Assembly (NCBI GenBank): GCA_964482845.1
Contig: CAYZZE010000072.1
Coordinates: 1-11,488 of the forward strand
Length of the DNA stretch: 11,488 bases
Source: VGPI01 sp964482845
GTDB lineage: Bacteria; Cloacimonadota; Cloacimonadia; Cloacimonadales; Cloacimonadaceae
Reading direction: 5' to 3'
The notes under the pieces are model-generated. The model saw only the letters and a program-made list of their open reading frames with translations. It did not search any database and was not told where the DNA came from. The position numbers were made by a program, and so were the translations under genes. This document shows, in pieces, positions 5,715-11,488 of the stretch (positions are counted from its first letter, which is position 1; every line of letters starts with the position of its first letter).

Positions 5715-7913
5715 ATGAGAATCAGAATCGGCACCATCATCAGCATCAACATCGTAGCGATGATCTTTATGGCGATCATCTTGATCGTCACGCATGCCAT
5801 TATCAATCGCTCTTTCGGTGATCTGGCGATTGAACTGAAGGAAAGGCAGATGCTGCAGTTCGAAAACGAACTTGCCGCAATGCAGGAAGACATTGTGACC
5901 ATAACCCGTGACTGGGCTCATTGGGATGATACGTATCACTTTATCGATTCCCGTAGCCGGAGTTATGTAGAAAGCAATTTCACCCCCAATACCTATGAGA
6001 ACTACAAACTTAACCTCAGTGTGATCTATGACTTGGACTTCAATCCGGTTCTGAAACTCTATTATGACTTAGAAGATGGCCATATGGGCGAAGTATCAGA
6101 TCCCATCATCAATCAACTGTCGATCCTCGAACCCAAGATCAAAGCCACCGCGGAAGGACATCTCTCCGGCATCTTGCAGACCGAAGAGGGAAATATGTTG
6201 TTTGGCTTGGTAGAAGTCATGCAAAGCGACCGTAGTGGACTACCCAAAGGTTACTTCCTCTTGGGCAGATTTTTATCGGTTGAGCATATCAATGGGATGA
6301 GGGGCTTTGTTTCCGTCAATATCCAAGCCTATGATCTGAGACGGAAAGAAGATCTCGACCCCCAGTTAAAAGACCGCTTGGATGGATTAAAAAAAGGCGA
6401 GAACATCGAGTTTGCCTCGGCACAACAAATTGATGGCTGGGTTATGGTCAAAGACATTTTGGATAGAGATGCTTTTCTGGTATCCCTGAGCTCAGTTCCG
6501 GAAGTGCTGACAGCAGGCAGGAACATGCGCAACTATATCCTGCTCATATATTTCTTCTTCTCAGTCCTGCAGACCGTCGTGCTTTATCAGACGCTCAATT
6601 CCAGGGTGATCAAGCGCTTGGTCTCAGTGCAGGAACAACTCAAACAGATCACACTGGACAAGCAGCATCAAGGCATTGTGCGCTATGACGGCAAAGACGA
6701 GATCGCTGATCTGTCCAATCACATAAACGATATGCTCTTATCTCTGCAGAAAGCGCTGGCGGTCAAAAACGAGTTCTTTGCCGGTATGAGCCACGAGATC
6801 CGCACACCACTAAATGCCGTACTTGGCATGAGCAGTGTACTGATGAACACCAAACTGGATGAACGGCAGCAGGAATATGTGGAAGCAATTCTCTTGAGTT
6901 GCGAATCACTCTCCCAGTTGATCAATGATATCCTGGATTTTTCGCGTTTGGAATACTACAGTGCCGGATTTGACCCCGGGCCATTTGATCTGAGGCATTG
7001 CGTCAATAGCGCCATCAAGATCGTTCGCAACAAAGCAGAAGAAAAGAAACTACTCTTGGGCATAAGCATTGATCCCGATGTTCCTGAAACAGTTACCGGC
7101 GACAAATCCAAGACCTGTCAGATCCTGCTCAATCTCTTGTTCAACGCCATAAAGTTCACCGATACCGGCACGATAGAACTCAAAGTAACCAATGACAAAC
7201 GGCCTGGATACATCCATTTCACGGTATCAGATACCGGGATTGGCATTCCCCCTGATGAACAACCGCTGATCTTTAACCCATTTATCCATATATCCAATTC
7301 CCAGAATCGTTTCGGTAGCGGTTTGGGACTGCATATCACGAAGAAACTGGTCAGTTTGATGGACGGTGAGATCGGATTCGAGAGCATACCTGATCGGGGC
7401 ACGACCTTTTCCTTCAACCTGCATCTACCGCAAGCAGAAACTCAGATAAGTACGGCCGATCAAGATCAAAAAGAGGACATAGACGGCAAATCCTCATCCG
7501 AGATCAGAGTAATTGCCGACCGATATCCGCTCCAGATCATGGTCGTGGAAGACAATCCGATAAATCTTAAAATGATGCTCCATTTACTTGCCGTGATGGG
7601 TTATGAACCCGTTAGCGCCATTAATGGTAAAACCGCGCTGGAGATGCAGGCGATCAATCCCTGCGACCTTATCTTCATGGATATCCAGTTGCCGGTGATG
7701 GATGGATATGCCGCCACCGCGGAGATCAGGACAAAGCCAAACCGTTATGGCAGCCCCATCATCATTGCTCTGACTGCCAACGCCCTCACTGATGATATCA
7801 AGACCTGTCTGGCTCAGGGAATGGAGGATTATATCCCCAAACCGATCAAGGTGAAAGCCGTATCAGACATGATCATCAAATGGGCTGAAACGACTGGGAA
7901 GGGCAAGACATGA
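5715..7913 (+). CDS. Hybrid sensor histidine kinase, CHASE4-HAMP-HisKA-HATPase-REC
   Basis: This 732-residue inner-membrane sensor senses outside the cytoplasm, phosphorylates itself on His and passes phosphate to its own receiver. Membrane segments are about 7-29 and 272-292. Between them lies a CHASE4-like domain marked by DWAHWDDTYHFI (66-77). A HAMP-like linker (about 293-345) contains DEIADLSNHINDM. HisKA holds FAGMSHEIRTPLNAV (His360). The HATPase has N-box Asn477, DTGIGIP (506-512) and GSGLGL (534-539). The receiver (about 607-722) has Glu612/Asp613, phosphoacceptor Asp656 in FMDIQLPVMDG, Thr687 and Lys709. All catalytic residues are present. AAGGA lies 8 bases before the ATG. No separate response regulator or HPt gene is in the window, so its output partner must be encoded elsewhere. 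The signal is unknown. The HisRS-like gene follows 45 bp downstream. Confidence 0.95.
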   Translation: MRIRIGTIISINIVAMIFMAIILIVTHAIINRSFGDLAIELKERQMLQFENELAAMQEDIVTITRDWAHWDDTYHFIDSRSRSYVESNFTPNTYENYKLNLSVIYDLDFNPVLKLYYDLEDGHMGEVSDPIINQLSILEPKIKATAEGHLSGILQTEEGNMLFGLVEVMQSDRSGLPKGYFLLGRFLSVEHINGMRGFVSVNIQAYDLRRKEDLDPQLKDRLDGLKKGENIEFASAQQIDGWVMVKDILDRDAFLVSLSSVPEVLTAGRNMRNYILLIYFFFSVLQTVVLYQTLNSRVIKRLVSVQEQLKQITLDKQHQGIVRYDGKDEIADLSNHINDMLLSLQKALAVKNEFFAGMSHEIRTPLNAVLGMSSVLMNTKLDERQQEYVEAILLSCESLSQLINDILDFSRLEYYSAGFDPGPFDLRHCVNSAIKIVRNKAEEKKLLLGISIDPDVPETVTGDKSKTCQILLNLLFNAIKFTDTGTIELKVTNDKRPGYIHFTVSDTGIGIPPDEQPLIFNPFIHISNSQNRFGSGLGLHITKKLVSLMDGEIGFESIPDRGTTFSFNLHLPQAETQISTADQDQKEDIDGKSSSEIRVIADRYPLQIMVVEDNPINLKMMLHLLAVMGYEPVSAINGKTALEMQAINPCDLIFMDIQLPVMDGYAATAEIRTKPNRYGSPIIIALTANALTDDIKTCLAQGMEDYIPKPIKVKAVSDMIIKWAETTGKGKT

Positions 7914-7958
7914 TTGCTTATACGGGATCATGATTATGCTATCTAAAGTGAGATAACG

Positions 7959-9287
7959 ATGAAAGAACTGAAGAGACCAAAGCTGCCCCGTCGGATAGCT
8001 CAGTCCCGCGAACCGGAAAAGCCCTTGCGTTCGATCCGACCTGAGGACGTCTGGAAATGGCATCTATTGGAAGATCGGATGGATGGCGTTCTGAAAATGT
8101 ATAACTATCAGGAGATACGCATCTCCATTCTACAGGATTATGACATCCTGCACCGCGGGATCACCGCTCTGATGGATCATGAAGAAGCCGAACACGTCGT
8201 TCGCCAAGTCTTGAACCTTAACCAGCCGGACGATAATATCAGTTTGCTTAGTTTACGTCCAGAGGGGACGATCAGCGTCTTATATCAAACCGCTCAGCGC
8301 TACCTCCCCGGCGAGATCCACCGGCTGTTTTATCACGGTCCGATGTTTCGCAAGAGCCACAATCAGGAGCCAATGGAGTTCCACCAACTCGGCGTAGAAC
8401 TATTGGGCAGCGACAGCATCCTTTCCGAAAACGAGATCATCAGTTTGGGTATGCGCATCTGCCGTGAACTGGGCTTAACCGATGCCAAACTGGAGATCAA
8501 TAGTTACGGTTGCGGGGGCTGCCGCAAGGAATACTTTACCGCTATGCGCCAATACTTCAAGGACAAACACGATGACTATTGTCCGGAGTGTTTTGAATCA
8601 CTGTCCTACAACCCGCTTTTAATGCCCCGATGCAGTAATGAACAATGCCTCCGGACCACCCTGCTGGGACCGTGCATCCAGGACTTTTTCTGCGAAAAAT
8701 GCCGCATCAACTTCCAAAAGGTCAAACGCATCCAAAGCAACCTCGCCAACGAATACCGCGTGAACCACCATCTCTTCAAGCACTTTTCCTATTACAACGA
8801 AACTGTCTTTGACTTTATCATCGAACACAACGGCAAGGAGATAGTGATCGGCGGCGGCGGACGTTATGATGCACTCTCGGAGGTGACCATCGGCAGCAAA
8901 TTACCGGCAGTCGGGTTTTATCTGCACCTTGACCGGATATTTGAGATCATGGAACAGCGCCGGCTATTCTCCGCAATGAATAGCGATTTTACCGTCTATA
9001 TCTGCGCCCAATCGCCAGACCTGGAGATAATGATGCTTCAGATCGTCCAGGATCTGCATTCTTACGGGATCGGAACCATCCTGAGCGCCGATATCCTCGA
9101 GACCAATACCGAGATCGACAATGCCAAAGCAAAACAATGTGAACTGATGATTATCCTCCGCGACGAAAACATCCGCGAAGGCAAGATCCTCATCCGCAAC
9201 CTCGTCAAAGAATATCAGGATTATATCCCCCTGAATCAGATATCTCAGGAGATCATCATTGCCAGGAAGGCGCTGCAACATGCTTGA
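7959..9287 (+). CDS. hisS: Histidyl-tRNA synthetase-family protein with altered HisA loop
   Basis: This 442-residue class II synthetase-like protein has a complete architecture: catalytic core (about 25-335) and C-terminal anticodon-binding domain (about 343-432). Conserved sites include SLRPEGT (98-104), GPMFR (127-131, the motif 2 Arg), FHQLGVELLG (141-150), GGGGRYDAL (298-306) and the motif 3-like AVGFYLHLDRI (317-327). Four Cys pairs (185/188, 208/211, 225/230, 245/248) suggest two zinc sites in the insertion, as in some HisRS subfamilies. The oddities are several. The usual RGLDYY loop is KHFSYY (274-279), putting Lys where E. coli HisRS has catalytic Arg259. The motif 1 proline (IRTP) is replaced by IRIS, and the N-terminal KGTRD motif is missing. 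The protein may be a divergent functional HisRS or a paralogue with another role. HisZ is less likely because the anticodon domain is present. Only a weak ribosome site precedes the ATG. Confidence 0.8.
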   Translation: MKELKRPKLPRRIAQSREPEKPLRSIRPEDVWKWHLLEDRMDGVLKMYNYQEIRISILQDYDILHRGITALMDHEEAEHVVRQVLNLNQPDDNISLLSLRPEGTISVLYQTAQRYLPGEIHRLFYHGPMFRKSHNQEPMEFHQLGVELLGSDSILSENEIISLGMRICRELGLTDAKLEINSYGCGGCRKEYFTAMRQYFKDKHDDYCPECFESLSYNPLLMPRCSNEQCLRTTLLGPCIQDFFCEKCRINFQKVKRIQSNLANEYRVNHHLFKHFSYYNETVFDFIIEHNGKEIVIGGGGRYDALSEVTIGSKLPAVGFYLHLDRIFEIMEQRRLFSAMNSDFTVYICAQSPDLEIMMLQIVQDLHSYGIGTILSADILETNTEIDNAKAKQCELMIILRDENIREGKILIRNLVKEYQDYIPLNQISQEIIIARKALQHA

Positions 9288-9414
9288 CCTCAAAGATTTA
9301 AAACCTACCAAACGAAAAACCAAACCAACCCGAAACATGATTGATCAGTGGAGAAGAAAAAGAGCAGAAGAAATTCGAAAGAAACGCAAAGAGAAGGATA
9401 AAAAAAAGGAGTAA
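9280..9414 (+). CDS. Small 44-residue, strongly basic protein
   Basis: This short gene fills the gap between hisS and ridA. Its ATG (9280) lies inside the last codons of hisS, giving an 8-bp overlap in another frame. AGGAAGG (9264-9270) sits 9 bases upstream and is among the best ribosome sites in the block. The TAA ends at 9414, 3 bases before the ridA ATG, and the ridA ribosome site (GGAG) lies over its last codons. The protein starts MLDLKDLKPTKRKTK, has one Trp (24) and ends in an alternating Lys/Arg/Glu helix. It has 13 Lys and 7 Arg against 8 acidic residues, a net charge of about +12. No domain is recognised. RNA or ribosome binding is a guess from charge alone. Tight packing and the strong ribosome site argue that it is translated. 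Confidence 0.75.
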   Translation: MLDLKDLKPTKRKTKPTRNMIDQWRRKRAEEIRKKRKEKDKKKE

Positions 9415-9417
9415 GCG

Positions 9418-9789
9418 ATGCAAAGCATTATGACCCACCGTGCTCCCAGCGCCGTTGGACCCTATTCACAAGCGGTGATCCGCAACAACACGATGTTTAT
9501 TTCAGGCCAACTCGGGATCGATCCCGTTTCCGGAGCCATACCGGATGGATTCGTCGAACAAGCGAATCTGGTGTTCAACAACATCAAAGCCATTCTGGAA
9601 GCTGCCGGAATGGGATTTCCCAATGTCGCCAAAGTAACGGTCTATCTGAAGGATATGGACGACTTCAGTTTGCTGAACGAGATCTATTGCCGCTATTTCA
9701 GTTTACCATATCCGGCGCGTGAAGCGGTGCAGGTGGCGCGCTTACCCAAGGATGGACTGATCGAGATCTCCATCATCGCTATGAAATAA
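9418..9789 (+). CDS. ridA: RidA family 2-iminobutanoate/2-iminopropanoate deaminase
   Basis: RidA (YjgF/YER057c/UK114) hydrolyses reactive enamine/imine intermediates, such as 2-aminoacrylate released by PLP-dependent dehydratases, to keto acids and ammonia. At 123 residues it matches the trimeric family. Signatures are RAPSAVGPYSQAV (8-20), FISGQLGIDP (27-36), VFNNIKAILEAAG (52-64), KVTVYLKDMDDF (72-83) and YPAREAVQVARLPKDGLIEI (98-117). Arg101 is the Arg that binds the substrate carboxylate, and the C-terminal Glu-Ile block is intact, so active deaminase is expected. AGGAG lies 7 bases before the ATG, inside the end of the preceding small gene. Its cluster position, between a HisRS-like gene and a cobalamin adenosyltransferase gene, does not point to a particular amino-acid pathway. 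Confidence 0.96.
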   Translation: MQSIMTHRAPSAVGPYSQAVIRNNTMFISGQLGIDPVSGAIPDGFVEQANLVFNNIKAILEAAGMGFPNVAKVTVYLKDMDDFSLLNEIYCRYFSLPYPAREAVQVARLPKDGLIEISIIAMK

Positions 9790-9799
9790 CGGAACGATT

Positions 9800-10351
9800 A
9801 TGAGCATTACCACCAAAAAAGGCGATAAGGGAACAACCTCACTTTATAGCGGTGAATGCATCGGCAAAGGCGATATCCGCGTGGAATCATATGGCACTTT
9901 GGACGAACTGGACGCCCACGTCGGCGAGGCAAGGCATTATATCGAGCAGGACGAGATCGTCCACATCCTCACCGATGTCCAAAACCGGCTCTATCGTGCC
10001 ATGGGAAATATCGCATCCATATCCCAGACTTATCCGTATCCGGTCTGCCAGAAGGATGTGACCGAGATGACAAACCTGATCTACCGCTTTGAATCAGAGG
10101 TCGATCTGAGCGGATTTGTCATCCCGGGTATGACCATTGCCTCCGCCAAACTCGATATCTGCCGCACCATCGCCCGACGAGGCGAGCGCCGCATTGCGGA
10201 ACTGGCACAAAAAGAACCTGTCCCTCCCGAGATCCAGCAATTCGTGAACCGTCTCTCAGATCTCTTTTATATTATGGCGCGCTGGATCGAACAGCAGACG
10301 GGAACCCTGACCTACAAATCCAAGCCGGAGAACCCCGGTTGCGAAAAATAA
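9800..10351 (+). CDS. PduO-type ATP:cob(I)alamin adenosyltransferase
   Basis: This enzyme transfers the adenosyl group of ATP to cob(I)alamin to make adenosylcobalamin, the cofactor of methylmalonyl-CoA mutase, diol dehydratase and similar enzymes. The 183-residue protein shows the PduO/MMAB pattern. The N-terminal ATP loop is TKKGDKGTTSLYSG (5-18), followed by RVESYGTLDELDAHVG (27-42). FVIPGMTIASAKLDICRTIARRGER (about 106-130) carries the conserved Arg cluster, and FVNRLSDLFYIMAR (about 148-161) closes the fold. It is unlike CobA/BtuR and EutT types. The usual PGGS loop is PGMT here. It follows ridA by 10 bp with GGAA upstream of the ATG. No cobalamin-dependent enzyme gene lies in the window, so the consumer of the cofactor is elsewhere. 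No cobalamin riboswitch was seen. Confidence 0.94.
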   Translation: MSITTKKGDKGTTSLYSGECIGKGDIRVESYGTLDELDAHVGEARHYIEQDEIVHILTDVQNRLYRAMGNIASISQTYPYPVCQKDVTEMTNLIYRFESEVDLSGFVIPGMTIASAKLDICRTIARRGERRIAELAQKEPVPPEIQQFVNRLSDLFYIMARWIEQQTGTLTYKSKPENPGCEK

Positions 10352-10368
10352 CCCATGGGAGAACCAAA

Positions 10369-11115
10369 TTGTATCAAATCGTATTGATCAGACACGGCGA
10401 AAGTACCTGGAACAAAGAAAACCTCTTTACCGGATGGACGGATGTCGATCTCTCCGAAAAAGGGATAAGCGAAGCGCATATCGCCGGTAAACGCCTTTTG
10501 GAAGCCGGCTTTGCCTTTGATGAAGCATGGACAAGCGTCCTCAAACGCGCCATCCGCACGCTTTGGATCGTCATGGATGAAATGGATCTGATGTGGCTGC
10601 CGGTGCAAAATGACTGGCGCCTCAATGAACGTCACTACGGCGCTTTGCAGGGACTGAACAAAGCCGAAACTGCGGAAAAGTATGGCGAAGAACAGGTAAA
10701 ACTCTGGCGCCGGAGTTTTGATATCCCGCCGCCTTCCCTTACTCAGCAGGACGCACGCTATCCTGGTCACGATCCCCGTTACATGGATTTAACCGAAGCG
10801 CAACTGCCCCTGGCGGAATCACTTAAAGATACCTGCCAGCGAACCATGCCCTTCTGGAACGAGATCGTTGTTCCACGCCTGAAAAGCGGAAATAGAATGA
10901 TCATCGCCGCCCATGGCAATAGTCTGCGCGCCATTATCAAGACCTTGGACAACATCAGCGACGAGGATATCGTCAATCTCAACGTCCCCACCGGTATCCC
11001 CCTCATCTATGATTTTGACCGCGATCTCAACGTGATTAAAAGTCGTTATCTCGCTCCGGATGAAGAACTTGCCGCCGCCCAACAAGCAGTGGCAAACCAG
11101 GCAAAAAAGAAATAA
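10369..11115 (+). CDS. gpmA: 2,3-bisphosphoglycerate-dependent phosphoglycerate mutase
   Basis: This cytoplasmic glycolytic/gluconeogenic enzyme interconverts 3- and 2-phosphoglycerate through a phosphohistidine. From the chosen start it is 248 residues, close to the 250 of E. coli GpmA. Motifs are LIRHGESTWNKENLFTGWTD (6-25, phospho-acceptor His9), SVLKRAIRTL (56-65, Arg60), NERHYGALQGLNK (86-98, Glu87), PGHDPRY (132-138) and IIAAHGNSLRA (178-188, second His182). The start is TTG at 10369: GGAG sits 7 bases upstream and the protein then begins YQIVLIRHGE, matching the family. An in-frame TTG at 10339 would lie inside the previous gene and add ten unconserved residues. It follows the adenosyltransferase stop by 17 bp and is the last gene of the block, ending about 50 bp before the 11-bp-unit repeat. 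Confidence 0.96.
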   Translation: MYQIVLIRHGESTWNKENLFTGWTDVDLSEKGISEAHIAGKRLLEAGFAFDEAWTSVLKRAIRTLWIVMDEMDLMWLPVQNDWRLNERHYGALQGLNKAETAEKYGEEQVKLWRRSFDIPPPSLTQQDARYPGHDPRYMDLTEAQLPLAESLKDTCQRTMPFWNEIVVPRLKSGNRMIIAAHGNSLRAIIKTLDNISDEDIVNLNVPTGIPLIYDFDRDLNVIKSRYLAPDEELAAAQQAVANQAKKK

Positions 11116-11166
11116 CCGGCAGGAATACCCAAGAAAGCTCGTCCACTAATCAAAGAGTTGACTTTG

Positions 11167-11253
11167 CTTCCTCCTTGCTTGATAACCTTAGTATAACCTT
11201 AGTATAACCTTACGCCCGTAAGGTTATACTAAGGTTATGAAGCAGGGAAGAAG
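11167..11253 (+). repeat. 11-bp-unit palindromic repeat element, right copy
   Basis: Units in order are ATAACCTTAGT (11182-11192), ATAACCTTAGT (11193-11203), ATAACCTTACG (11204-11214), spacer CC, CGTAAGGTTAT (11217-11227) and ACTAAGGTTAT (11228-11238). The outer flanks 11167-11181 and 11239-11253 are partly complementary. This is the inverse complement of the element at 114-197, with 3 differences in 82 positions by hand count. It lies about 50 bp beyond the gpmA stop, again with the three-unit arm first relative to the arriving transcription. The perfect 22-bp stem could cap the transcript or act in termination, but no T-run follows. Confidence 0.95.
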
Positions 11254-11488
11254 AGGGTCAAATGTATTTAAGCCACTGCTTGAATCTAAATCTTCTTTGG
11301 ACCCTTGAATAGTTCTGGATGGTTGGCTTTACGGCAATATCCGACTATCTGTCAGACAAATACCGTGGTAATTGCGGCCTGCGTGGAGTGAGAGACGATA
11401 TAACTTTCTCTCGTTCTCGATGTTATATGAATCCAAAGACCGTTGCACATAAGCGTATCACCGGCTTCAGCCGGTCGTTGCACTGACT
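11254..11488. other. Gene-free right end of the window
   Basis: With the repeat and the spacer before it, 11116-11488 is the longest stretch without a convincing gene. Beyond the repeat I see no ORF with a ribosome site. A 55-codon ORF at 11319-11486 lacks a ribosome site and any recognisable motif. The only structure seen is the hairpin near the right edge. Confidence 0.6.
11441..11483. repeat. REP-like hairpin between two 8-bp direct repeats
   Basis: ACCGGCT (11460-11466) and AGCCGGT (11469-11475) form a perfect 7-bp stem around TC. The same 8 bases, CGTTGCAC, flank it at 11441-11448 and 11476-11483, a 35-base period. G+C-rich hairpins of this kind resemble REP sequences, which can be mobilised by RAYT (Y1-type) transposases. 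Only one copy is visible and the window ends 5 bases later, so membership of a family is not shown. Confidence 0.45.

Noticed and set aside
7959..9287. HisZ, regulatory subunit of ATP phosphoribosyltransferase
   Set aside because: HisZ normally lacks the anticodon-binding domain. This protein retains it along with most core catalytic residues, and no his biosynthesis genes are near.
11158..11186. TTGACT-17-GATAAC promoter running into the right repeat
   Set aside because: The spacing fits, but the -10 is poor, it lies inside the repeat flank, and no gene follows.
11319..11486. 55-codon plus-strand ORF at the right end
   Set aside because: There is no ribosome site before the ATG, no recognisable motif, and it runs through the hairpin and direct repeats.

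Overview
The window is bacterial chromosomal DNA, close to half G+C by eye, densely packed with mostly housekeeping genes. It holds two divergent gene blocks that meet in a promoter region near 5582-5714. I see no phage, plasmid or insertion-sequence gene. The gene mix resembles Candidatus Cloacimonadota or a related uncultured Gram-negative anaerobe. It includes rsmG-parA-parB, a PduO-type cobalamin adenosyltransferase, 2,3-bisphosphoglycerate-dependent phosphoglycerate mutase, a large secreted repeat protein and a CHASE4 hybrid kinase. That placement is a guess from general gene content and no marker gene here proves it.

Minus-strand block (5581 down to 325). It starts behind a good sigma-70-type promoter. 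The first gene encodes an 830-residue exported protein with thirteen GND-x-Y repeats about 26-27 residues apart and a HEAT-like tail. Its stop overlaps the start of rsmG (16S rRNA m7G527 methyltransferase) by 4 bp. After a 102-bp gap with a small hairpin come parA and parB (chromosome segregation) and a HIT-family hydrolase. Below position 63 the first 20 codons of another exported protein run off the left edge.

Plus-strand block (5715 to 11115). A membrane hybrid histidine kinase (CHASE4-HAMP-HisKA-HATPase-REC) is followed by a divergent histidyl-tRNA synthetase-family protein. Next is a 44-residue very basic small protein that overlaps the synthetase gene by 8 bp and has its own ribosome binding site. 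Then come ridA, the PduO-type adenosyltransferase and gpmA, which uses a TTG start. Gaps are 3 to 45 bp, so the block is probably one transcription unit.

Repeats frame the two blocks. An element of about 85 bp, built from 11-bp units arranged as a perfect 22-bp inverted repeat plus one extra unit, lies just beyond the 3' end of each block (114-197 and 11167-11253). The copies are inverted relative to each other, so both have the same orientation with respect to the transcription that reaches them. They match at 79 of 82 positions by hand count. The right end (11254-11488) appears non-coding and contains a REP-like hairpin between two 8-bp direct repeats.

The items most worth follow-up are the 11-bp-unit repeat, the GND-x-Y solenoid protein co-transcribed with rsmG-parAB, the altered active-site loop of the HisRS-like protein, and the small basic protein.
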